NCBI GenBank assembly: GCA_003024985.2
Contig: PXIH01S0011943.1
Direction: 5' to 3' (one strand)
Length of the DNA: 10,078 bases
DNA from: Euperipatoides rowelli
Taxonomy: Eukaryota > Onychophora > Udeonychophora > Euonychophora > Peripatopsidae
The first letter of the stretch is position 1. Every line of letters begins with the position of its first letter. A program made the translations under genes and the position numbers. This document shows positions 1-7,462 of the stretch, in pieces. The notes below the pieces were generated by a model, which was given only the letters and a program-made list of their open reading frames with translations, was not told the DNA's origin and ran no database searches.

Positions 1-118
1 AAAAAAAAAAAGCTTATCAATTTAGTGGGCCCATTTAATTTTTCTGCAGGGGAACCCAAAATCTGTCGATCTGGGCCTGGTTAAAATAAATATTTACAAT
101 GATGAGAATGATGGCCTG
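1..118. other. Unassigned AT-rich flank
   Basis: The window opens with an 11-base A-run that could be the tail of an element lying outside it. Nothing else is recognised here. The last 12 bases (107-118, AATGATGGCCTG) resemble 255-265 (AATGAGGCCTG) and may be the left target-site duplication of the SINE that follows. Confidence 0.5.
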
Positions 119-254
119 TGGGCCTAGTCTATTGGTCTAGATGGATCACTCGGTGCTCCGGTGGCAGGTTGATTGCTGGTTCGAATCCTGAGAAACCCTT
201 TTGTCCAGATTAGACATTGCACAAGATGAAATTTTTTTTTTATTTAAAAAATAA
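119..254 (+). mobile_element. Short tRNA-derived SINE (copy 1)
   Basis: A tRNA-like head carries a perfect match to the Pol III A-box pattern at 133-144 (TGGTCTAGATGG) and a canonical B box at 178-188 (GGTTCGAATCC), 45 bases apart start to start. It is followed by the segment CTTTTGTCCAGATTAG and then a T-run/A-run end (about 230-252). The same plan, with CTTTTCTCCAGATTAG, occurs in the adjacent element at 274-541, so the two are diverged relatives. At about 136 bp it lacks the body of the longer copies and is probably internally deleted or a short subfamily. Near-matching direct repeats at 107-118 and 255-265 (one-base indel) are plausible target-site duplications. I infer non-autonomous retrotransposition by a LINE reverse transcriptase encoded elsewhere. 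It is not a working tRNA gene, because the acceptor stem does not pair. Confidence 0.75.
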
Positions 255-258
255 AATG

Positions 259-281
259 AGGCCTGCACTCCATGCAGGCCT
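259..281. repeat. Perfect 9-bp-arm palindrome between two SINEs
   Basis: The arms AGGCCTGCA (259-267) and TGCAGGCCT (273-281) are exact reverse complements around a 5-base loop, CTCCA. The palindrome lies exactly at the junction of the two SINEs. Its right arm runs into the GGCCTAGTC that begins the second head, and the first head also begins with GGGCCTAGTC. It may be a by-product of insertion into a related sequence. Confidence 0.7.
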
Positions 282-541
282 AGTCAAGCGGTTAAAGTAA
301 GATCACTCAGCGGTCCAGTGACCAAGTCGCCTCCTGGTTTGAATCTGGTAAATCCTTTTCTCCAGATTAGTCATAGTAGTATATGTTTCTCCATTTTTTT
401 TTTCTACAAGAAACAAATTGTTAAAGTTCCAGCTTGTGTTAAATATATGTATTTACCTCTTGAGTTAAAAAATGTAAATGTTGTAAATAAAGATGCTGAA
501 TTTTCCGTTTGGGAAATTTATTTTTTAAAAAAATAAAAAAA
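274..541 (+). mobile_element. tRNA-derived SINE (copy A)
   Basis: The head has an A box at 281-291 (TAGTCAAGCGG) and a slightly decayed B box at 336-346 (GGTTTGAATCT), 55 bases apart as in long-variable-arm (Leu/Ser-type) tRNAs. AATCTGG (342-348) pairs with CCAGATT (362-368), giving a stem built on the B box. The body runs to the tail motif TGTAAATAAA (482-491). A near-perfect hairpin follows at 499-518 (AATTTTCC/GGGAAATT around GTTT), then T6A7 and an A-rich end. The same tail order occurs in the copies at 3042-3314, 7184-7462 and 8143-8533. Precise ends are uncertain and no clear target-site duplication was found. The reading frame that can be opened across it (318-536) is not a gene. Confidence 0.8.
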
Positions 542-550
542 AAAACCCCG

Positions 551-1821
551 ATCAGAATGAATAACAAATATACATAAGGTATTTTTATAAAGGGTAAAAA
601 CCCTTCAGAAAACAGTTTTAGTTAATTGTTATAAGAACTTACATATTAGTAAACATAGTTAATTGTTAAACAAATACATAATGGTTTTAATATTATACAA
701 ACCCATTTTGGTCGCAAGAAAATTTCAGATAAAACAAATTAAAGTATAAAAAACATAAATTACACTTACATATTGACCATGAAAAAAACAGCAATATAAA
801 AGTGAAAACCTGTTATGCAATCCATGAGATGTATTAAGGATTGGTTTCATAATCATAAAATGAGGATTTGAAAAGGTGACCTTTTAAACTATTATCAGAA
901 GTGATTAGCCTAATATGTGCAAATCTGATTTGGTTATTGTGTGTAGTAATTTGCATATGTTTATAAATAACTGAGTCTTTGTCTTATTTTAGATGTTCAT
1001 GCAAATGCATAATTTCTGTGCCCCCCTCCCTATCTGGCATTTGCAGCTGACATAGGTCTATGATCATGCACAATGTATGGAATAAATAATCATAAGTGTG
1101 TCAATGTGACCATTCCCAAATAAGTTGTACATTTTCTTAAAGATTGTTTTATTGGTTGGGGGTGGGAGCCAGTCTAATATTGTTACTAATAGGAAATGTG
1201 TGTTTCATATGTATTCTTCATTTATTAAGTATGACAGAAAAACTGTAAATCATCTGAAACACCTTCCCATTTAGTAACATTAGACTGACTTCCCTTCCCT
1301 CCCTCAACCTTTAAAACATAATTTAAGAAAATGGACAACTTTTTGTAGAATGGTCGCAGTGGTACACTTGGAATTATTTTCTCCATACACTGTGCATGCT
1401 CACAGATCTATGTCAACTACAGGGCCTGTATGTGTGAGTGTTCGCATGCATGAATATCTAAAATTAGACAAAAACTCAGTTATTTATAAACACCTGCAAT
1501 TTACTACGCACCATCATGAATCCAATTTACATACATTTGACACTTCTGATAAATACCACATTTTAAAATACGTTTTTATTACAGTTATGTGACCAATCCT
1601 TAATAGGTCACATGGACTGCAGTTTGTAATTAATCTAGTTTACTCCAATAATACTTATAACATTTGAAAAATACAGATTTCACTCTTATCTTACTGTTTT
1701 TTTTCATGGCTGTTATAGAATTTTTTTTAATGTTTTTATTCTTTAATTTGTTTTAAATTTTTCCTGCGACAGACAAAATCGGAAATTTGTATAATTTAAA
1801 AATCTTGTTATTCATTCTAAT
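551..1821. repeat. Long imperfect inverted repeat (foldback), ~1.27 kb
   Basis: The left arm (551-1211) read in reverse complement matches the right arm (1251-1821) along most of its length, leaving about 38 bases at the apex. Anchors include 959-976 against 1474-1491 (18 of 18 paired), 1067-1081 against 1382-1396 (14 of 15), and 551-567 against 1805-1821 (16 of 17). Further matched blocks are 820-850 with 1590-1621, 686-808 with 1678-1800, and 1100-1170 with 1300-1360. By eye, identity is about 75-80% inside matched blocks. The left arm has about 118 extra bases (568-685) and the right arm about 50 (1629-1676). No transposase, terminal motif or target-site duplication was recognised. It could be a foldback/MITE-like element, an old local inverted duplication, or two opposed copies of an unknown repeat. 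Any transcript through it could fold into a long imperfect hairpin. Confidence 0.85.
568..685. repeat. Arm-specific insertion with a 37-bp-period repeat
   Basis: This stretch is present in the left arm of the long inverted repeat but absent from the right arm. It contains two exact copies of TAGTTAATTGTTA (619-631 and 656-668), 37 bases apart, and a small palindrome AAGGG-TAAAAA-CCCTT near 590-605. It is either an insertion in the left arm or a deletion from the right. Confidence 0.55.
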
Positions 1822-1967
1822 CATTGTGTATATTTTCTTGAAAATAAAGCTTATTTTTTAACTTAGATTCTGTCTCTGACATGAATTTTTGTCATTTTGT
1901 TCAATGCATAATAGGTCGACTGTTTCATATTTTTAAATTTTGTTTAAATAATAACGCTTATATTCTT

Positions 1968-2190
1968 TATGAAAGACTGAGGATTTCGGGGATTATTCAT
2001 CCAGTCAGAATTGAAATAAGACTTTGCATTCAAAGATATGAATTAAGGAATATGATGACTGGTAGAACATACCCAGAAGTTTACATCATTGTTGTATCAA
2101 GTTTCAACTGCTTGTAAATAATGAATTGTATATAATGTAAATAGTTGTGCTCCTTAGCCGTTAGGCAGGAAAATAAAGTAAAAAAAAAAA
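1968..2190 (+). mobile_element. Probable 5'-truncated SINE (copy E)
   Basis: The 3' end has TATAATGTAAATA (2134-2146), the 14-mer CCTTAGCCGTTAGG (2152-2165), then AAATAAAG and an A10 tail. The 14-mer recurs with one change in the SINE at 9476-9845, also just before ATAAAG and the A-run. The block ATCATTGTTGTATC upstream corresponds to ATCACTGTTGTATC in the SINE at 6365-6708, and GTATATAATGTAAAT to GTATAATGTAAAT there. A tRNA-like head with both Pol III boxes is not visible, so the copy is probably truncated. A candidate flanking duplication (1950-1967 against 2189-2206, about 15 of 18 matching) sets the proposed left end. The frame open at 1881-2117 has no recognisable protein and is taken as non-coding. 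Confidence 0.55.
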
Positions 2191-2277
2191 TAATCCTTAT
2201 ATTTTTTAAAACATATTTTTTAGTCAGCATTGTATTTTTTACATTGGTGTCTGTAGGTCTGAGTTTTAATCACAGTT

Positions 2278-2524
2278 CTTTTTTTTTTTACTTTTTTATT
2301 TTTTTTTAAAAAAAAAAATATCTCTCACAGAGAGGTGATTTGTACAATATTTTATTTTCATAATATATACATGATGTCCGTATAAAATACACAGAAAAAC
2401 ATTTGGATCGTAAGATTAACAAGTCTTAATACAGGATTCTGTTAAAAAAATATTTTTTGACTTAACTAATTTAATCCGGGGAATTAAGGTTTCCCCAGAT
2501 TGAAATTAGTGGCAAGCTTAGCCA
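2278..2524 (-). mobile_element. tRNA-derived SINE (copy H), minus strand
   Basis: Read on the minus strand, it begins with the A-box-like TGGCTAAGCTT and a degenerate B box TTTCAATCT only about 20 bases later, so part of the tRNA-like head is lost. The B-box region forms an almost perfect 11-bp stem (plus-strand 2473-2483 with 2491-2501, 7-base loop). The 3' end has an AATAAAATATTGTACAAA segment, a small hairpin at 2322-2334 (CTCTC/GAGAG) and a T-run/A-run end at 2281-2319. Flanking direct repeats of 27 and 35 bases (2251-2277 and 2525-2559) share CTGTAGGT.TGAG and TAATCACAGTT, and look like a long target-site duplication with one internal gap. The 5' head is more decayed than in the other copies. 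Confidence 0.7.
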
Positions 2525-2559
2525 CTGTAGGTTTGAGCAGCAACGGGATAATCACAGTT

Positions 2560-3031
2560 GTTTATTTTATAATTCCTTATGGTAACAGTTCTTTATTTTA
2601 AATCAGCAGGGATTATAAAGCTTTTACAAATTTATACAAAGGAATGAGAAGACTTCTTTCTGCATCATCCTGCTAAAGCCGACCATTTCCACTGAATAAG
2701 GAAAGAAAAGTTACCTTGAAAATCAACAAAAAGAGCAGTCATTCAACAAAAATTTTATTGCTCATATAGTGCAGACAAATTTTAAAGTATAAAAAGAATA
2801 AGCACAAAAGTAAAGCATCAATTAAACATAAGACTTCCCTGGTAAGGTACTTAAAAAGGAAATATTAGTTTTCTTAATTATTAATTATTGAAAATGTTAG
2901 TTTGTGAAAAAATACATCCATTTTCCACATCACCATTGACAAATGCAAATAGTTAAATAAAAAAAATGGCTTAGATAACCAAGCTTATTTAGGTATTTTT
3001 GGTAATCCTAAGAAACCTAAAATTGACCTAG
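2560..3031. other. Unassigned AT-rich spacer
   Basis: No coding frame, RNA gene or known repeat is recognised. The minus strand has an AATAAA-type hexamer near 2753-2758 that could be read as a polyadenylation signal, but no exon upstream of it supports that. Confidence 0.4.
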
Positions 3032-3041
3032 ATGAATCCTT

Positions 3042-3314
3042 TTTTTTTTTTTAGAAAATATGTTTCATCCTAGAGCGAAACAGTGGATTTATTTACAAGA
3101 TGAATTTTTACAATGTGAACATATGTTCTAAATATACTTCATGTGCTTACAATAATTCAGAGAAAAATCTCAGAATCCTGCGACTTAGATGATTTGGAAT
3201 ATATTTCCGAGGAAAGACTGTTTTCAACTTGATCTGATATAATTAGAGAATTAATCAAGCTTAGCTCCGTAGTGCTGGGCAGAGTGCTTATCCACTCAAC
3301 TACCCCAGTGGGGT
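3042..3314 (-). mobile_element. tRNA-derived SINE (copy B), minus strand
   Basis: The minus strand starts with a tRNA-like head whose A box TAGTTGAGTGG (plus-strand 3292-3302) fits the Pol III consensus fully. The B box is eroded: the best candidate (3251-3261) matches about 6 of 11 positions. The tail has TGTAAATAAA (3088-3097), a hairpin TGTTTC/GAAACA at 3061-3082 with a 10-base loop, TATTTTCT and an A-run. The element is bounded by a perfect 10-bp direct repeat ATGAATCCTT at 3032-3041 and 3315-3324, a credible target-site duplication. With the B box lost it is unlikely to be transcribed by Pol III. Confidence 0.8.
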
Positions 3315-3324
3315 ATGAATCCTT

Positions 3325-4282
3325 GTTTTAGACTTATTTATTTTGACCACCAACCAAACAATATGGAGGAAGATGAGTTAGCTGGTATGCAACCACTTAT
3401 TTCAAGTAACAAGGCTTTAATCTGTGAAAATGTTCATCTCCAATAAAAGTTTGGGAGTTGGAGATCAAATTTTCTTCCCTAATCCCTGACAAGGTAATAA
3501 ATCTAATTCATTCTGATTTAACATGTTTATAAATTTCTAAGTTAAGTTTTAGTTAGATTAATTAATTTTCTTATTATAGCTCCATTTTGTACAACAATTA
3601 GTGTTATATAATAGTTCACTTGCCAGAATTAAGGTTTGGTTAGGTTTTAGGCATAGCTGTTACATTCAAAATCAAAAGTTTGATTATTTTTGCCAAGTAA
3701 TAGTGCCCTTTTTAGGATCAAAATCTTGACCAAAATGTAAATAGCGTGTTTTTGCTATTGCCATTGAAAATAATGAATGAAAGGAAGCTACTCTTGTTAG
3801 ACACTGCCCCTTTAGGAAAAATTTGCAATAGAAATATAATCAGACTTGAATGATCTTTACTAAGATCTTAAAATGGGCAAAATAATGATCAAAAAATTAT
3901 TTTGCTGAAGTACAAAACAAATTAGTTATATATGTGTATAAAAAATTTTTTTTTTTATTTTTTTTTAGAAACTTGTAAGAGATAAACCTCAATGTTTGTT
4001 TTTGAATGTAAAATAATATCTTGTTTTATTTGTTGGTGATTTTTTTCTGAGTAAGGGGAAGTTGATCTAGATAAACTCTGTTCTATGATTATCACTAATA
4101 GTGCCTTGACACTCAGAACAGTCTGATTGAATGACTTCATGATAAGAGCAATTAGGAATTATTCTATATTGTTTTCATTTGGTTTCTTAAAATATACTTT
4201 CTTTCCTTTTGATTTATTTAACTCCAGAATTACCATGTGTATTTGAGTCGGATACTATATTGTTCAATATTTGCCTAAAAAT
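3325..4282. other. Unassigned region downstream of the Gypsy pol relic
   Basis: On the minus strand this follows the end of the pol relic, so the retrotransposon's 3' untranslated region and 3' LTR would be expected here. A purine-rich minus-strand tract (plus-strand 4196-4211) could be an old polypurine tract, but no TG...CA LTR ends or second LTR copy were recognised. A 6-bp-arm hairpin AATAGC/GCTATT lies near 3735-3756 beside a TGTAAATAG motif, faintly recalling SINE tails without an A-run. Long T-runs occur at about 3947-3966. The minus-strand open frame at 3955-4140 looks like chance. Confidence 0.4.
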
Positions 4283-5271
4283 ATATGGCTTCAGTCTGTC
4301 AAAGTGTACACATTTACACTCTCTAGGATTATCTATATTCCAAACCTAGTAATTCACAATGGAGTTTTTTTTTAAATAATACAATAGGGAACTTTATATC
4401 TGGGTATTTAATTTTCTGTTTGCTCCAGTTCATGAAGTGGGGTTCAGTACGAATACTGGTTGACCAATGATTATGATATATACTTTCAATTGGAATTTTC
4501 CAGATTTATTTTGCAAGAATTTATGGATGCTTTAACTAAATTTCGTAAACTTGTTTGCAAGCTAAATGAATTCTTTCTGTCATCTCCTGTACTAGGTCAG
4601 AAATATAATCAGGTTAAACCTTGTGTTTTAAGTTAAAATCCAAAGCGGAGTTTACTGGATCAAATTCATACATAATGTAGTAAAGATTTTCATTAGTAAA
4701 ACTATAAACTTACTAAGTTTAAGGGGTGCAACACATAAAGCAAATTCTCATCCCAGTTAGAGTAATTAGTGTTACATATCTTTGCCAAAACATTGATTAT
4801 TTTTTAGTTGGTCCTCTCTGTTGTTCCATTTGAAGAGAGGTGGTATGAATAAGTAAGAACATGGCAGACACTTAGTTTACTGCACAAAGACTTAAAGATT
4901 TTGCCCATCATTTCTGCTTACTGATCCATCACAGTCTCTCTTCAACCTCCATATCTGGCAGAGGCGTTAAGCATATAACCATTCACTATGGTTGGATCCT
5001 GTGTGTGTTATGGGACTTCCAATAGTGAATCTAGACAAGTCCTCCATCCATAAGATTATGTATTTATTTCTCTGTTAGTTGTGGAGATTGTACTATGTCC
5101 AAGAAAACCTTATGTATAGGGATTATACTGGGGTGTGAATGTTGCAAATATCACAATAGAAGATATAGACTTTGACATTGTTCTGCATGGTCTCCCATGT
5201 AAAACTAGACCAAATTTTCCACGAAGTTTTGACCAGAGACAAGTATCCACTAATTAATGAGTTGTGATAGT
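4283..5271 (-). pseudogene. Gypsy integrase remnant (zinc finger, core, C-terminus)
   Basis: Integrase joins retrotransposon cDNA to the host chromosome. From its N-terminus, the zinc-finger domain lies at 5144-5271: a YHNS segment, then GYLS where a second histidine is expected, then CDIC. HHCC has thus become HYCC. The catalytic core follows, with first Asp in LDIV (5091-5105), an NKYIILWMEDLSRF block (5021-5064), second Asp in RNDGQN (about 4897-4920), and Glu in NGTTERTN (4807-4854), so the DDE triad is still legible. NYSNWDENLLYVL (about 4729-4768), YEFDP (4635-4679), DYISDLVQEM (4551-4610), GQPVFVLNPT (4436-4465) and VHFDRLKPY (4283-4309) make up the C-terminal part. These blocks lie in different frames separated by stops, so no product is possible. 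No chromodomain is seen. Confidence 0.9.
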
Positions 5272-5564
5272 TTAAAGCACATTGTTCACCATTGTATGTG
5301 GCACTAGTGTGTGATACAAACTACCTAAGGCCCAATAATGTTTCCCCCTTTTTCAGTATTAACTGGCTATTGTCAAGGGTGAACTCCCTCTGTGAATTTA
5401 TGGGTTATCTTATGTTTTATAGTCTTGTGTAAATTATATTTCAGATTATTGTGCCTCCAATAGCCTGTCAATTCACAAGGGGTCCCTCACTGAGCCAATT
5501 GTGTTTACATAAATAAAATCAATGGTACTGGAACTTCTCAAAAGACAATTTGCAAAGACATTTA

Positions 5565-5999
5565 ATTTGCAGGAACATGCTCAAATTGGAGCCTGCGATT
5601 CTGAATGCATAACAACCATCTTATCAATTTTTGATTGTTATTATTAAGTGCAAAAACATAAGTGAGGGTCCTATGATCAGTCCTAAGAATAATGATATAA
5701 CCACAAGTTATGTGGCAAAATTGTTGATGTGTGTAAACTTACAAAGGCTTCTTTTTCTATAGTCACATAAATACATTCAGCTATCTTTAGTTTAAAATTT
5801 CTGCACAATAAGCCACTGGTTGCAAATGACCCACGACATTAGTTTGCTCGAGATATCCCAATAATCCTACATTGAAAGCATACATGGATATAAAAAGGTT
5901 AGATAAGTGTGTTGGGCCAATAGTAAGTTTATTCTTTAGTGAAATAAAAGTGGTCACTGCTTCATGTGACCATTGAACTTTCCCATCCCCTTTCTTCAA
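5565..5999 (-). pseudogene. Gypsy RNase H remnant
   Basis: The longest open piece (5787-5999, 70 codons) starts at KKGDGKVQW, the junction after the RT thumb, and runs through FISMYAFNVG to QPVAYCAEILN, matching the usual HPVAYAS segment. The first catalytic Asp of the TDAS motif is replaced by Tyr. After a frame change come YVTIEKEAF (5743-5769), with the second acidic residue in EKE, and TDHRTLTYVF (5641-5681), with the third, then a conserved tryptophan and EHVPAN (ending about 5565). RNase H would degrade the RNA strand of the RNA:DNA hybrid during reverse transcription. The lost Asp and frameshifts show this copy is dead. Confidence 0.9.
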
Positions 6000-6364
6000 C
6001 AGTGCATATAAAGGAGTGGCTAACTTCGTAAAAAATATTATATATTATTTATAAAAGCCTACTGCACCTAAAAAATAAACTATGTGTTTAACTGTAGGAG
6101 GGATCTTAGGGATCCCTGACATAGTCATGTTTTTTGATTAGATGGTTTATGCCTTTTCTATTAATCATATGGCCCAAAAAATTTAAAGAATTTCAGAATA
6201 AACAAGATTTACTTGGTTAAAGGCCATATTAATTTTAACAAATGCCATAAGCACTTCTCTAAAACCTCTAGGTGTTCCTCTATTCTGTAAAAATGATTGT
6301 TATTAAAATAAGTTAATACTTTATCATTTGATTTAATTTCCTGTAAACTATTTTTATTATATGT

Positions 6365-6708
6365 CAAGGTGGCGTGGCCATGAGGTTTTGTACCCGGCCA
6401 CAGTGTGCTTGGCACATAAGGGGATCGTAGGTTCGATCCCCGGGCAGCTCCGGTGCCAAAAAATTGGCAAAATTTTATTTCGCTGTTTGGTGGCACCGGG
6501 GAATTTAGTAGCATATTTTAATTATTGTAATAGTGTCTCTATTTGTAGAAAATTAGATTTACGACAAGAAAATGAACAATGGAACATGATTAAAGGATTC
6601 TCCTTATCACTGTTGTATCCTGTTATCGAAGAATGTTAACCATACAATGTCATATGTATAATGTAAATATGTAAATAAATTTATTTTTTTAAAAAAAAAA
6701 AAAAAATA
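6365..6708 (+). mobile_element. tRNA-derived SINE (copy D) inserted in Gypsy RT
   Basis: This is the best-preserved copy, about 344 bp. The A-box-like TGGCCATGAGG is at 6375-6385 and a canonical B box GGTTCGATCCC at 6430-6440. Ten bases later a perfect 9-bp inverted repeat begins (CCGGTGCCA 6450-6458, TGGCACCGG 6491-6499). The tail has TGTAAATAAA (6670-6679), then T7 followed by A15. It is bounded by a perfect 13-bp direct repeat TTTTATTATATGT (6352-6364 and 6709-6721). Removing the element and one repeat copy leaves the two RT pieces adjacent, which proves insertion into the relic. Retrotransposition by a LINE-type enzyme is inferred from the A-tail and target-site duplication. The plus-strand open frame at 6361-6639 is a shadow of the SINE. 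Confidence 0.93.
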
Positions 6709-6912
6709 TTTTATTATATGTTGATAAGCCAGGTGAAAAAGACCTTCAGGCATTCGGAAAAGCATGTATCTTATGTCTAACTGATTTTTCTAAGCTAAGT
6801 TGAAATATCAATTGTTTAAATCTAATGTAGAATAGCGAATTTAACTTTATTTTGATAAAATATTCTAAATGTTGACAGCAACATGTCCTAATTTCATTGT
6901 TCAAAACTTTGA

Positions 6913-6972
6913 TCCCCATTGTGGGGATAATATTACTTCAAACAAAAGAAGTAATTATCCCTACAATGGGGA
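6913..6972. repeat. 25-27-bp-arm hairpin inside the RT relic
   Basis: The left arm (6913-6939) and right arm (6948-6972) are reverse complements except for one mismatch and a 2-base bulge, around an 8-base loop AAACAAAA. The left arm also contains its own TCCCCA/TGGGGA fold. The hairpin sits where the N-terminal RT core should be encoded. Flanking sequences show no target-site duplication, so a local inverted copy made by template switching is as likely as a tiny foldback element. Confidence 0.8.
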
Positions 6973-7000
6973 CACCAGGTGTCTTCCTATACTGCTGTAC

Positions 7001-7183
7001 TTGTCATCTGAGCAGAAATTGGCCTAAATTAACCACATATTCAAATACTGCAAGTTTTGGCGTTCCTTTTTTGCTGAACTGTTAATTTTGATTGAACATT
7101 TAACTATTCCAAATTTTAAACCACCTGTTTTTCCATTCTAGTTTGCTTCAAAAATTAATAATTGGTTGAGCATCATCAAGTAA
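7001..7183. other. Unassigned, possibly 5' pol sequence
   Basis: This lies upstream of the RT relic on the minus strand, where protease or the RT N-terminus would be expected. No DTGA-type protease motif or convincing RT block could be read. Confidence 0.35.
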
Positions 7184-7462
7184 TTTTTTTTATTTAATTA
7201 AAAATAAATAAATTTCTGTTATCAACAAGAAATAAATATTTGTGAAGTTAATGCAATTAAACATTCAAGAATTAAATTTCACTAATTAATACTAATAAAG
7301 GTTCTAAAGAGCCGGCGGCGGCGTACTGAGTAAAAACCCATAGCAAAATGTTCTAAGCAAAATGTTCCATAACCGGCTCAGCTGGGATTGAACCAGTGCT
7401 TTCCCAGCATATGATCTTAACATTATAGAATCCAGCATCGCTACTGACTGAACCAACATGTC
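7184..7462 (-). mobile_element. tRNA-derived SINE (copy F), minus strand
   Basis: The minus-strand head carries a perfect A box TGGTTCAGTCAG (plus-strand 7444-7455) and B box GGTTCAATCCC (7384-7394). Just beyond box B, GAGCCGG and CCGGCTC (7309-7315 and 7373-7379) form a 7-bp inverted repeat around a 57-base loop. The loop contains a GGC/GCC trinucleotide run (7312-7323) and a tandem copy of AGCAAAATGTTC (7342-7367). The tail region has a 6-bp hairpin ATTTCT/AGAAAT (7212-7233), then a T-rich/A-rich end near 7184-7210. No clear target-site duplication was found, so the 3' boundary is approximate. The open frame at 7304-7600 on the minus strand overlaps it and is not considered coding. Confidence 0.72.

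Larger units (their letters stand above)
4283..7000 (-). mobile_element. pol: Decayed Ty3/Gypsy-type LTR retrotransposon, pol region
   Basis: Reading the minus strand and allowing frame changes, the pol domains appear in the Ty3/Gypsy order: RT, RNase H, integrase zinc finger, integrase core, integrase C-terminus. Recognisable landmarks are an LFRMPEGL segment (RT), a TDH block (RNase H), CDIC (zinc finger), an NGTTERTN segment (catalytic core end) and VHFDRLKPY (end of pol). Each lies at about its usual distance from the next. The relic is about 2.4 kb once the SINE at 6365-6708 is subtracted, close to a full RT-to-integrase length. Numerous stops and at least six frame changes make it a pseudogene. 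Gag, protease, primer-binding site and LTRs were not recognised in the window. The integrase-before-RT order of Copia elements is excluded. The clade within Gypsy is not assigned. Confidence 0.92.
6045..7000 (-). pseudogene. Gypsy reverse transcriptase remnant, split by a SINE
   Basis: The N-terminal fragments lie at about 6709-7000: PIVG near the hairpin at 6913-6972, KVLNNE (6884-6910), an EYFIKIKLNSLFYIRF block (about 6807-6870) matching the segment before and including the first catalytic Asp, FQLSLEKSVRHK (6770-6805) and YMLFRMPEGLFHLAY (6721-6768). The SINE at 6365-6708 then interrupts the domain. On its far side VLTYFNNNHF (about 6290-6320) stands where the YxDD catalytic box belongs, so both aspartates are now Asn. 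EEHLEVL (about 6261-6285) follows, and TVKHIVYFLGAVGFYK (6048-6095) lies in the connection region. Stops and frame shifts abound. The minus-strand frame open at 6209-6514 mixes this relic with SINE sequence and is not a gene. Confidence 0.9.

Noticed and set aside
318-536. Open frame of 72 codons, plus strand
   Set aside because: It lies inside a tRNA-derived SINE including its hairpin and A-rich tail, and no protein family is recognised.
1350-1592. Open frame of 80 codons, plus strand
   Set aside because: It lies in the right arm of the long inverted repeat. The pairing arm does not preserve a matching frame by eye, and no domain is seen.
1881-2117. Open frame of 78 codons, plus strand
   Set aside because: It overlaps the 3' part of a SINE and has no recognisable motif.
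3735-3756. Possible further SINE tail (TGTAAATAG plus hairpin)
   Set aside because: There is no A-run after it and no tRNA-like head upstream, so it was left as a weak resemblance.
3900-4282. 3' LTR of the Gypsy relic
   Set aside because: A purine-rich minus-strand tract is present, but no TG/CA termini and no second LTR copy could be found by eye.
6209-6639. Overlapping open frames on both strands
   Set aside because: They cross the SINE/Gypsy boundary. The minus frame mixes an RT relic with SINE antisense, and the plus frame is SINE sequence.
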